Positions 56,837 to 64,000 of a DNA stretch of 64,000 nucleotides are shown one piece after another. Location: contig DATGGK010000229.1 of assembly GCA_035308565.1 (NCBI GenBank), positions 1 through 64,000 on the forward strand, written 5' to 3'. Each line of letters begins with the position of its first letter. Position 1 is the stretch's first letter. This DNA is from JANXLS01 sp035308565. GTDB taxonomy: Bacteria; Planctomycetota; SZUA-567; H5-PLA8. Position numbers and translations under genes: made by a program. The notes beneath the pieces were generated by a model that saw only the letters and a program-made list of their open reading frames with translations, searched no databases and was not told the DNA's origin.

Positions 56837-57943
56837 ATGTTCAGACTAAAAAACATATGCTTGTTTGCAAGCACAACGATTGCCGTCGCAATTTTTGCTT
56901 GCGCATTAACCGGCTGCGGCGATTCTTCGTCCGGCACGAACGGAGGCGGCACGCCATCGTCCGGCACCATCTCGATTCAAGGCGCTGGCGCGACCTTCCC
57001 GGCGCCGTTGTACGCCAAATGGATTGTGGCGTTCAATACCGCCAACCCGAATGTCAAGGCCGACTACCAGTCCATCGGATCGGGCGGCGGGATCAAAGGC
57101 ATTACCGACAGGACGGTACAGTTCGGCGCTTCGGACGGTCCGATGACCGACGAGCAATTGAAGGCGGCGCCCGCGAAAATCCTCCATCTGCCGACTGTCT
57201 CCGGTCCTGAGGTCATGATTTACAATCTGCCTTCGGTCAAGGAAGTGTTGAAATTGAACGGCGAGGTCATTGCCGAAATGTATTTGGGCACGATCAAGAA
57301 GTGGAACGATCCAAAGATCGCGGCGTTGAACGCCGGCGTGGCGCTGCCTGACAAGGATGTCGTCGTCGCGCATCGCTCGGATGGTTCGGGGACGACCTGG
57401 ATTTTCACAAATTATCTGAGCAAAGTCAGCCCTGAATGGAAGACAAAAGTCGGCAATGCGACCTCCGTGCAATGGCCCGTCGGCGTGGGTGGGAAGGGCA
57501 ACGAAGGCGTCGCCGCGGCGGCGAAAGGCGTGGAAGGCGGGATTGGTTACGTTGAAATGGCCTATGTGGAGAAATCCGGCCTGCCCTATGCAACACAGAT
57601 CAACAAGGCCGGCAAGCCGGTGCGCGCATCCGTGGACGGTGTGGTGGCAGCCGCGAAGAATTCGACGGAAGTTCCCGAAGACATGCGCGTCAGCATCACC
57701 GACGCGCCCGGCGACGAATCGTACTCCATTTGCGGCTACACCTATCTCCTAGTCTACGAGGACATGTCGTACTTGAAGAACCAGGCTCAGGCTGAAGCCG
57801 TAATGAAATTCATTCACTGGGGCCTGACCGACGGCCAGGCGATGGCGAAACCCAGCTATGCGCCGCTCTCAGATGAACTGCAAAAGAAAGTGCTCGAAAA
57901 GTTGAAGACGATCATGTACGACGGCAAGCCATTAATGAAGTGA
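56837..57943 (+). CDS. pstS: Phosphate-binding lipoprotein PstS (second copy)
   Basis: A 368-aa paralogue. The signal ends in lipobox ALTGC, predicting a lipid-anchored receptor, followed by a Ser/Gly linker. The mature domain repeats the same motifs as copy one (QGAGATFPAPLYAKW; HRSDGSGTTWIFTNYL). ATG 56837 is chosen for GAGGGG upstream and the intact signal; a longer frame extends back into pstS1. The difference is mainly in the export signal: one soluble, one anchored. A recent tandem duplication is the simplest explanation. It is 13 bp upstream of the fused pstCA gene. Confidence 0.94.
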   Translation: MFRLKNICLFASTTIAVAIFACALTGCGDSSSGTNGGGTPSSGTISIQGAGATFPAPLYAKWIVAFNTANPNVKADYQSIGSGGGIKGITDRTVQFGASDGPMTDEQLKAAPAKILHLPTVSGPEVMIYNLPSVKEVLKLNGEVIAEMYLGTIKKWNDPKIAALNAGVALPDKDVVVAHRSDGSGTTWIFTNYLSKVSPEWKTKVGNATSVQWPVGVGGKGNEGVAAAAKGVEGGIGYVEMAYVEKSGLPYATQINKAGKPVRASVDGVVAAAKNSTEVPEDMRVSITDAPGDESYSICGYTYLLVYEDMSYLKNQAQAEAVMKFIHWGLTDGQAMAKPSYAPLSDELQKKVLEKLKTIMYDGKPLMK

Positions 57944-57956
57944 AGCGGGGGCGCCA

Positions 57957-59912
57957 GTGTCTGACGAACTGAATGTCCAAGCCGTTCCGATGCCCGTGGT
58001 GTTGGACGGGGAGAGCATGCGCGTCAAAGTGCGCAAAGCGCTGGACGTGGGGATGGAAGCGCTCTGCACGGCAGGCGCGCTGTTCATTGTCTTTTTGCTG
58101 GCGGCGCTGGCGATTGTGTTGTACGTCGGCGCGCTGCCGGCGATCCAGAAATTCGGTTTCAAATTTCTGACCGGCACCGAGTGGGATCCCGTGGCGCTCG
58201 ATTTCGGCGCGCTCCCATTCATCTACGGCACGTTGATTTCCTCGCTGGTGGCGCTGGTCATTGCCGTGCCGATGAGCATCGGCGCGGCGTTGTTCCTGAC
58301 ACGTATCGCGCCGAAATGGCTGGCGGGGCCGGTTTCGTTTCTGATCGAACTCCTGGCCGCTGTGCCCAGCATTGTGTACGGCTTCTGGGGCGTGGCGTGG
58401 CTGATTCCATTTTTGCAGGCGTGGGGTTTTCCGTTCCTAAAAGCTACTCTCGGCAAAATCCCATGGATTGGCGAACTCTTCTCCGGCCCGGCCTATGGCA
58501 CCAGCATGATGTCGGCGGGGATTGTGCTGGCGATCATGGTCATTCCAATCATCACCGCGGTCGCGCGCGACGTGCTGCTGACGGTCCCCAAAGACATCGA
58601 AGAAGGCGCCTACGCGCTGGGCGCGACGTGGTGGCAGGCAAGTCTTGCGATTTTGAATTTCGGCAAGCTCGGCATCCTCGGCGCGGTAATCCTGGGCTTC
58701 GCGCGCGCCATTGGCGAGACGATGGCGGTAACGATGGTCATCGGAAACAATAATTCGATCAATTCCAGCCTGCTTGCGCCGGGAACCACCATTTCGAGCT
58801 TGCTGGCCAACGAATTTCAGAACGCGGATAAACCCATGTACGTTCATGCGCTGGTTTACTTGGCGCTGGTGCTGCTCGTTCTCACCGTCGTGCTGAATTT
58901 TGGCGCGCGCCTGTTGGTGATGCATGTGTCCAATATGGGCAAGTCGCGCCCCAAGAAACCTGAAAAAGAGCTCTCGCCCGAGGCAGAGAAGAAGGCGATC
59001 GCCGAGGCCGCGGCGGCGGCGGCAAAAATGCCCAACATCCCCATCGCCCGCGTCAATTACACCGTGCGGCACATCAACAAGGTCTTCAAGTTCCTCTGCT
59101 CGGCTGCCGCGGTGATGGCCATCGTCTTCCTCGTCATGATCTTTGGCTATGTGTTGTACATGGGCTTTTCGAGCCTGAGTTGGGATTTCTTCACCCAGAA
59201 TCCCGGCCCGCCAGAAAATCACATCGGCATGAAAAATCAGATCGTCGGCACAATCATTCTCGTCGGGCTTGCCAGCGTCATCGGCGTGCCGCTGGGAATG
59301 GTCTGCGGCATTTATCTTTCCGAATATGCAAAGGAAAATTGGTTCAACCATTTCGTGCGGCTGGTGGTGGACGTGCTCGCGGGAACTCCGTCGATTATCG
59401 TCGGCGTGCTGGCGTACGAACTGGTAATCGCCAAAACCGGCAACTTTCCAGGACTGAAACTCGGACCGTCGGGCTGGGGCGGTGCGATGGCGCTGGCCTT
59501 TTTAATGGTGCCGATCATCGCGCGGACCACCGAGGAAATGCTGCGCTTGGTCCCCGCATCCTACCGCGAAGCATCGCTGGCGCTGGGCGGAGCGAAGTAC
59601 CAGACCATTCTCAAAATTGTGCTGCCCGCCGCCACCAGCGGAATCGTGACCGGCGTCATGCTCTCAATTGCCCGCGTGGCCGGCGAAACCGCCCCGCTGC
59701 TCTTCACCGCTTTCGGCAGCGATCAAGACGTGTACGACCCCAGCAAACCGTTTCCCGCGCTCACGCTCAAGATCTTCAGCTACGCACAATCGGCGGAGAA
59801 GAAGTGGATCGAGCAGGCTTGGGCCGGCATGTTGGTGTTGATTGTGATGGTGACGATTTTGAGCGCGGCGGTGCGGTATGTGACCCGCGCCAAGAAAGTG
59901 GCCCGGATTTAA
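57957..59912 (+). CDS. pstCA: Fused PstC-PstA phosphate permease
   Basis: A 651-aa inner-membrane protein joining both ABC permease subunits. Residues ~30-325 are PstC (six helices; EAA-loop EEGAYALGATWWQASLAIL). A charged, Ala-rich linker (~325-375) follows, then PstA (~380-650; EAA-loop REASLALGGAKYQTILKIV). Each half has its own permease fold and PstB-docking loop. In most bacteria these are two genes; here the reading frame is continuous from GTG 57957 to the stop. The linker is too short and soluble for extra helices, so total topology is 12 helices. It transports phosphate with PstB. Confidence 0.93.
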   Translation: MSDELNVQAVPMPVVLDGESMRVKVRKALDVGMEALCTAGALFIVFLLAALAIVLYVGALPAIQKFGFKFLTGTEWDPVALDFGALPFIYGTLISSLVALVIAVPMSIGAALFLTRIAPKWLAGPVSFLIELLAAVPSIVYGFWGVAWLIPFLQAWGFPFLKATLGKIPWIGELFSGPAYGTSMMSAGIVLAIMVIPIITAVARDVLLTVPKDIEEGAYALGATWWQASLAILNFGKLGILGAVILGFARAIGETMAVTMVIGNNNSINSSLLAPGTTISSLLANEFQNADKPMYVHALVYLALVLLVLTVVLNFGARLLVMHVSNMGKSRPKKPEKELSPEAEKKAIAEAAAAAAKMPNIPIARVNYTVRHINKVFKFLCSAAAVMAIVFLVMIFGYVLYMGFSSLSWDFFTQNPGPPENHIGMKNQIVGTIILVGLASVIGVPLGMVCGIYLSEYAKENWFNHFVRLVVDVLAGTPSIIVGVLAYELVIAKTGNFPGLKLGPSGWGGAMALAFLMVPIIARTTEEMLRLVPASYREASLALGGAKYQTILKIVLPAATSGIVTGVMLSIARVAGETAPLLFTAFGSDQDVYDPSKPFPALTLKIFSYAQSAEKKWIEQAWAGMLVLIVMVTILSAAVRYVTRAKKVARI

Positions 59913-59918
59913 GCTGAT

Positions 59919-59957
59919 TTAACGGAGTCTTAACAATTCGTTCACATTCTCCACACA
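59919..59957 (+). promoter_or_regulatory. Candidate Pho box upstream of pstB
   Basis: Four hexamers TTAACG, TTAACA, TTCACA and CACACA begin at 59919, 59930, 59941 and 59952, exactly 11 bp apart. The middle pair reproduces the TT(A/C)ACA-N5-TT(A/C)ACA type of Pho box. It could give pstB an internal phosphate-controlled promoter in the 112-bp gap. A convincing -10 is lacking (CAGATT, 59965-59970 at best). Confidence 0.55.
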
Positions 59958-60024
59958 CTGAATTCAGATTCGGGCGTTAGCATGGTGTTTTGCATCTGAA
60001 AACGATTGCCCAAAGGCGGGTATC

Positions 60025-60864
60025 ATGGACATTGCCATGAAAATGAACACGGGAATTGGCGAAACCACGCCGAGTTTTGCGGGCACGGTGGTTTCGGAAA
60101 ACGCGCCCACGCCGGTACGCCTGAGCGCGAAAGACGTGCGCTTCTGGTACGGTGAGAAGCAGATTCTGCAGAACATCAACCTGGAGATGCGCGCCAAGGA
60201 GATTACGGCGCTGATCGGGCCGTCCGGCTGCGGAAAGACGACCTTTTTGCGCATGATCAACCGCATGTGCGACGTCGTGAGCGCGTCGCGCTACGACGGC
60301 ACGATTGACCTCGACGGCGAAAACATCCTCGACAAGCGCCTCGACGTGGTCGCCCTGCGGCGCAAAGTCGGGATGGTCTTTCAGAAACCCAACGCATTTC
60401 CGAAGTCGATCTACGACAACGTCGTCTACGGCGTGCGCCTCTACGAGCGCAAATCGAAAGCGGATTTGGACATCATCGTCGAAAAGAGTTTGCGCAAAGC
60501 GGCGCTCTGGGAGGAAGTGAAGGACGACCTGCGCAAATCCGGCACGGCCCTTAGCGGCGGGCAGCAGCAGCGCCTGTGCATCGCGCGCACGCTGGCCGTG
60601 GCGCCCGACACAATTTTGATGGACGAACCGACCTCCGCGCTCGACCCGATCGCGACAGGCAAAATTGAAGAACTGATGGTCGAGCTCGCCGCGGATTACA
60701 CCATCGTGATCGTGACGCATAACATGCAGCAAGCCTCGCGCGTGTCGGACCGGACAGCCTTCTTTTTCCTCGGAAAACTGATCGAAGCCGGCGAGACCGA
60801 CCAGATTTTTACCTCGCCGCGCGTGAAGCAGACCGAAGATTACATCACCGGGCGCTTCGGCTAA
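60025..60864 (+). CDS. pstB: Phosphate ABC transporter ATPase PstB
   Basis: A 279-aa ATPase, slightly long because of ~25 extra N-terminal residues. Motifs: Walker A GPSGCGKTT, Q-loop MVFQKPNAFPKSIYDNV, signature LSGGQQQRLCIA, Walker B TILMDEPTSALDP and switch His in VTHNM. It powers phosphate import by the PstCA fusion. ATG 60025 is used; ATG 60037 is possible. The C-terminal TSPRVKQTEDYITGRFG is the normal PstB end. The gene ends 3-4 bp before a large palindrome. Confidence 0.97.
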   Translation: MDIAMKMNTGIGETTPSFAGTVVSENAPTPVRLSAKDVRFWYGEKQILQNINLEMRAKEITALIGPSGCGKTTFLRMINRMCDVVSASRYDGTIDLDGENILDKRLDVVALRRKVGMVFQKPNAFPKSIYDNVVYGVRLYERKSKADLDIIVEKSLRKAALWEEVKDDLRKSGTALSGGQQQRLCIARTLAVAPDTILMDEPTSALDPIATGKIEELMVELAADYTIVIVTHNMQQASRVSDRTAFFFLGKLIEAGETDQIFTSPRVKQTEDYITGRFG

Positions 60865-60867
60865 CGA

Positions 60868-60937
60868 AGGAGCGGCGGCACTCTTGCCGCCGTTGAATTG
60901 GCGATACGCCTTCGGCGGCAAAAGTGCCGCCGCTCCT
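60868..60937. terminator. Large palindrome between convergent pstB and deacetylase genes
   Basis: Arms 60868-60892 and 60913-60937 are complementary over ~24 bp with one mismatch (AGGAGCGGCGGCACT / AGTGCCGCCGCTCCT). It is the only sequence between two convergent stops (60864 and 60940), so a bidirectional terminator role is likely. Same family as 2001-2018. Confidence 0.75.
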
Positions 60938-60939
60938 AT

Positions 60940-61740
60940 TTATAGATCGCGAAAGCGCGCCAACTGGATTTCATATTGCGCCAGCAATTCCCCAAACGCC
61001 GCGCTCTTCAGAAATTCCAATTCAATGGGCCGCGTCCCCGCAATGGGATCGACGCCATCGTCCGCGTCTTCGCCGGGATGGCAGATCACCAAATCGCCCG
61101 CCCGCGCCGCGCGCAGCCACTTCCGCATCAACCCTGAAAAATTCGCCTCCGGTTTCAGCGAATAAATGCCCGCAATCCGCGCATTGGTTTTGAATCCCGC
61201 GCGCCGCGCGCCGGCAGCGAAACCGGCGTTGAGCGATTTCAGAAACGCAAGTTTTGTATTCGCATGTCCCAGCGCCAGCGTCGGATTGACGCTGCGCAGG
61301 TACGGTTTGCGCTCCGGATAACGCGCGCTTAAGACCTCCCACAACACGCGCCGAATGCCCGGAAGCGCATGGACATGCTGATGTCCGTCCACAAAATCCG
61401 GCGGCGATTTTAGCCCCATTTCGAAGCGGTCGAGCTGATTGTTCAGCGCCGCTGCAACAGCAGTTTTATCGACGCGCCCCGAAAGCGCCGACGCGATGAT
61501 TCTCTTCAACGTCAGTGGCGGTGCGCCTTGCGATGCGAACGGATGCGTGAGATTAAAATGCAGCCCAATGTCGATGCGCTCGCGAAATTCGGCGAGCGGC
61601 TTGGATGAGCTTTCCCAAAAACCGCCTTCCGTCATGCAACTGGCCGCGGAGAGGCGCCCCGCACCAATCAGTGCAAGAATTCCGCGGCTGACCGCTTCAG
61701 ATTGCCCGTAATCGTCGGCGCAGAGGATAATTTTTGTCAT
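60940..61740 (-). CDS. HpnK/ChbG-like (YdjC) carbohydrate deacetylase
   Basis: A 266-aa cytosolic protein of the YdjC/ChbG fold. TKIILCADDYGQSEAVSRGI near the start holds the metal-binding DD, followed by GLHFNLTHP (His) and VDGHQHVHALPG (His-x-His), the usual metal ligands, and ICHPGED near the end. Members deacetylate chito-oligosaccharides; the HpnK branch is linked to hopanoid synthesis. Here it is downstream of a polyprenyl-phosphate-type glycosyltransferase on the same strand, suggesting lipid-linked sugar processing. ATG 61740 gives the canonical MTKIILCADDYG start. Confidence 0.88.
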   Translation of the reverse strand: MTKIILCADDYGQSEAVSRGILALIGAGRLSAASCMTEGGFWESSSKPLAEFRERIDIGLHFNLTHPFASQGAPPLTLKRIIASALSGRVDKTAVAAALNNQLDRFEMGLKSPPDFVDGHQHVHALPGIRRVLWEVLSARYPERKPYLRSVNPTLALGHANTKLAFLKSLNAGFAAGARRAGFKTNARIAGIYSLKPEANFSGLMRKWLRAARAGDLVICHPGEDADDGVDPIAGTRPIELEFLKSAAFGELLAQYEIQLARFRDL

Positions 61741-61756
61741 CGCAGGAATTGGAGGC

Positions 61757-61848
61757 CAGAAGTCAAGGATTAGGTCCAAGGTCCAAAGTCCAAAGTCCTT
61801 TCAGTCCGCAGACGTTGGACCTTGGACCTTGGGCCTTGGACCCTGCAG
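61757..61848. repeat. GGTCCAAAGT microsatellite hairpin
   Basis: Repeated GGTCCAA/AGTCCAA units on the left (61770-61797) and GGACCTT/GGGCCTT units on the right (61815-61842), able to form an imperfect stem. The right half is the 3' end of the glycosyltransferase coding sequence. Confidence 0.65.
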
Positions 61849-62853
61849 TCCCAGCCGCCGCGCGATCACATAATTCGGCCGGCCTTTGACTTCATTGAAT
61901 ATGCTGGCGATGTATTCCCCGACCACGCCGATGGCCAGCAGTTGAATGCCATTAAGAAACGTGATCGCCACAACCAGCGTGGCCCAGCCGGGAAGATCGG
62001 CGCCAAAAATCAGCGTGCGCACGAGAATGTACAGTCCGTAGCTCATCGAGACCAGCGAAATCAACAGGCCGGCGATGGCCGAAAGGCGCAGCGGCAGCTC
62101 GCTGAAACTGATCATGCCCGCCAGCGCCAAGCGCGTGAGATGCCTGTATTTGAATTTGGAACGGCCCGTGCGCCGCTCTTCGACTTGAAACGGAACGGCG
62201 ATGCTTTTGTAGCCGACCCAGGCGTAAAGGCCCTTCATGAAACGGTTGCGTTCCGGCAGCGCTTTGAGCGACTCCACGACTTTGCGGTCGAGCAGCCGAA
62301 AATCGCCGGCGTCCGGCTGGATCGGGATCCGCGCGACTTTGCTCAGCAGCGTGTAAAACGCGCGCGTCAGCGTGCGCTTGACGAACGATTCGTGCGCGCG
62401 GTCTTTGAGCACGCCGTACACCATTTCGTAGCCTTCGCGCCATTTGGCGATGAATTCGGGTATTAGCGAAACGGGATGCTGAAAATCGGCGTCCATCAGC
62501 ACGACCACGTCGCCCGTGGCTTCGTCGATGCCGGCGGTGAGCGCCGCTTCCTTGCCGAAGTTGCGCGACAGGAACACGCATTTGACCGGAAAGTTTTCGC
62601 GCAGCCCGACGAGCGTGGCTGCGCTGTCGTCGGTGCTGCCGTCATCGACGACCACGATTTCAAATCGATCGGTAAGCGTGGCGAGCGTTTCAGCCAACTG
62701 CGGAATCAGCAGGCGCAAGTTGGCGGATTCGTTGCAAGCGGGGATGACACAGGAAATCGAGGGCGCTTCGACGAGCGGAGAAACTTTGGCGGATTCGAGC
62801 GCGCGCACGGAAAGTACGGCGGACGATGGCTGCGGCAGCGGGCTAACGGTCAT
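61801..62853 (-). CDS. Family 2 glycosyltransferase, DPM/ArnC-like with two C-terminal helices
   Basis: A 350-aa membrane protein. Residues ~30-250 form the GT2 catalytic domain (SISCVIPACNESANLRLLIP; VVVDDGSTDDSA; FLSRNFGKEAALTAGID; VVVLMDADFQHP), with the DADFQHP metal-binding motif and the RTGRSKF element of the polyprenol-phosphate glycosyltransferase branch. Two helices follow (AIAGLLISLVSMSYGLYILV; ATLVVAITFLNGIQLLAIGV). It probably makes a polyprenyl-phospho-sugar. The last ~17 residues (LGLQGPRPKVQGPTSAD) are encoded by a microsatellite. GGAG lies 7 nt before ATG. Co-oriented with the deacetylase. Confidence 0.9.
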   Translation of the reverse strand: MTVSPLPQPSSAVLSVRALESAKVSPLVEAPSISCVIPACNESANLRLLIPQLAETLATLTDRFEIVVVDDGSTDDSAATLVGLRENFPVKCVFLSRNFGKEAALTAGIDEATGDVVVLMDADFQHPVSLIPEFIAKWREGYEMVYGVLKDRAHESFVKRTLTRAFYTLLSKVARIPIQPDAGDFRLLDRKVVESLKALPERNRFMKGLYAWVGYKSIAVPFQVEERRTGRSKFKYRHLTRLALAGMISFSELPLRLSAIAGLLISLVSMSYGLYILVRTLIFGADLPGWATLVVAITFLNGIQLLAIGVVGEYIASIFNEVKGRPNYVIARRLGLQGPRPKVQGPTSAD

Positions 62854-62878
62854 GATGCTCCAAAATAAAATCGGCGCT

Positions 62879-63027
62879 TAGTTTAATTCGTGTTAAGAAC
62901 TATGACGCTTCATGATACTCCTTTCCTGATTTCGATTTATACGATTTGAGATTAAGAATTTGACATGCTGCAATGCAAAGATTTAAGCTTCACGGCCTCA
63001 ATTCGACTTAATTCCGGCGACGAACGG
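62879..63027. promoter_or_regulatory. Intergenic region upstream of the glycosyltransferase
   Basis: 149 bp, AT-rich compared with the flanks, containing the presumed promoter of the glycosyltransferase-deacetylase pair. No clear -10/-35 was identified and no gene is seen. Confidence 0.35.
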
Positions 63028-64000
63028 CTATACCATGCCAGTGCAGAGGCCGAGGTAAATGGCCGCTTGGTCTTGCTCCTCGCGGAAGGCGTTGAGGGCT
63101 TCGGTCGCCAAGATGGGCAGGTAGGCGGCGGCGATGCGGGTGGACATGGATTCGAAACAGTCGAGGCGGTCGGTGCCGTTGCGCAATTGGCGCGCGGTGA
63201 ACATGGCTTGACGCAGCAGGTCGATCAAGGGGCTGGCGATGCGGTTGCTGAACGCGATCGTGCGCGTGGTGCTTTGCGCAACGTCGCGGCGAACCTCTTT
63301 AAGCTTCGCCAGATGCAGAAAACAGCGCATGCGCTCGGCGGGGTCGTCCACCAACGAGACCAATTGGAGCGCCTCTTCGAAGACGGTGCGGGCCATGTCG
63401 TTAAGGCCAGCGGAAAGCATCGGCTCGACGGCCGCGCAGAGCGCGGAGAATCGGGGTAGCGCGCCTGCGATCTGCTTGGAGGTGTTGAGCAGATCGGCGA
63501 TGAGCATGCGCGGTTTGCTCGGATCCTTGCGCAGGCCATAGTATACGGCGAGCACACCGTAGATCGGCAGGCGTTCGGCCGGAGTAGCAATGGCGTTGAG
63601 CAGTTCCTGCGCGCCGGTGACGTCCTCGCGGTAAATTTTAGAGATGGCGATGGCGCGAAGAGCCTGGGTTTTCGGGAGCGCGAAAGTGATGACACCCGCT
63701 TGGCGCTCGGCCAGTTCGTGGCGGCCGGCTTTGGTGAAATTCTGGACGAGCTGAGACAGTACGAGGGCTTTGGTCCACGGGTCGTCGATGGCCCCCGCGC
63801 TTTTGAGACAGTCGTCGATGAGGCCGGCTTCGCCTTGCGCGTCGGCAAGGGCGCTGATGGCAGTGAGCCACGACGAGCGGACGCTTTTGGCGGCGCCGGT
63901 TTTGGTGGCACCGGAGGCAAGAATCTGGCTGGGGATGGGCGATTGGCGCGTCGAGCGCAGGTCTTGCGGGCGTTCGGCGACGCTGATTGGAATGTTCTTG
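63028..64000 (-). CDS. Alpha-helical repeat (HEAT/TPR-like) protein, 5' end beyond the window
   Basis: At least 324 residues open to the window edge; the stop is at 63028-63030. The frame was extended by translating past an internal GTG at 63555. The visible part is nearly all helix in ~35-residue units with TPR/HEAT-like spacing: WTKALVLSQLVQNF, TFALPKTQALRAIAISKIY, MLIADLLNTSKQIAGALP, AERMRCFLHLAKLKEV and ILATEALNAFREEQDQAAIY. No catalytic motif. A competing frame on the same strand (63225-63920) is low-complexity Pro/Ser/Arg and rejected. Function unknown; likely a scaffolding protein. Confidence 0.65.
   Translation of the reverse strand, partial: KNIPISVAERPQDLRSTRQSPIPSQILASGATKTGAAKSVRSSWLTAISALADAQGEAGLIDDCLKSAGAIDDPWTKALVLSQLVQNFTKAGRHELAERQAGVITFALPKTQALRAIAISKIYREDVTGAQELLNAIATPAERLPIYGVLAVYYGLRKDPSKPRMLIADLLNTSKQIAGALPRFSALCAAVEPMLSAGLNDMARTVFEEALQLVSLVDDPAERMRCFLHLAKLKEVRRDVAQSTTRTIAFSNRIASPLIDLLRQAMFTARQLRNGTDRLDCFESMSTRIAAAYLPILATEALNAFREEQDQAAIYLGLCTGMV

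Noticed and set aside
63225..63920. 231-residue alternative frame on the same strand as the last gene
   Set aside because: Pro/Ser/Arg low-complexity; the other frame is open across the same region with regular helical repeats.

Overview
This is a high-GC bacterial window, most likely from the PVC superphylum (Planctomycetota or Verrucomicrobiota). I infer this from the cluster rpsL-rpsG-fusA-rpsJ with no tuf in between, an ECF sigma factor fused to a membrane segment and lectin-like domains, FGE-sulfatase, malectin and ankyrin/PDZ secreted proteins, many secreted hypotheticals, and dense families of short intergenic palindromes accompanied by a RAYT-type transposase. I saw no rRNA, tRNA or CRISPR array. 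Phylum-level assignment is inference.

Layout. 1-1987: end of an NrnA-like DHH phosphoesterase, a TIM-barrel sugar isomerase/epimerase-like protein and an orphan lipoyl plus E3-binding protein. 2051-4333 (minus): membrane-anchored ECF sigma factor. 4446-5605: double DUF190 protein and the CrcB fluoride channel. 5616-21794: a 16-kb co-directional block, the most interesting part of the window: TerY-like vWA protein, giant secreted/membrane vWA protein, zinc-ribbon protein, small 3-TM protein, giant tubulin/FtsZ-like protein, zinc-ribbon plus Hsp70/actin-like ATPase, coiled-coil protein and dynamin-like GTPase with an altered Walker A. 21818-28837 (minus): TetR-regulated tripartite RND efflux pump.

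28877-36948: secreted and hypothetical proteins (NHL propeller, LamG/DUF1080-like), a candidate parS site, a RAYT transposase bounded by 15-bp inverted repeats, a HEPN-like pair, a DUF29 gene and a decayed copy of the rpsJ 3' end. 37029-41433 (minus): rpsJ, fusA, rpsG, rpsL with long repeat-filled spacers. 41664-52215: secreted hypotheticals, a HicB-like antitoxin with an addiction-module peptide, a PDZ-ankyrin protein, a Gly-rich protein, a malectin/TolB-like propeller, a pseudokinase-FGE fusion and an EF-hand protein. 52216-60864: a complete phosphate-starvation locus, with phoR-phoB on the minus strand divergent from phoU, two pstS genes, a fused pstCA and pstB on the plus strand. Candidate Pho boxes with 11-bp period lie before pstS1 and pstB. 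60940-64000 (minus): HpnK/ChbG-like deacetylase, polyprenyl-phosphate-type glycosyltransferase and the 3' part of an alpha-helical repeat protein running off the window.

A second theme is repeats. At least six families of palindromic elements and several microsatellite-like intergenic tracts occur. Two palindromes lie in frame inside coding sequences, and two other repeat tracts supply the C-terminal codons of genes.
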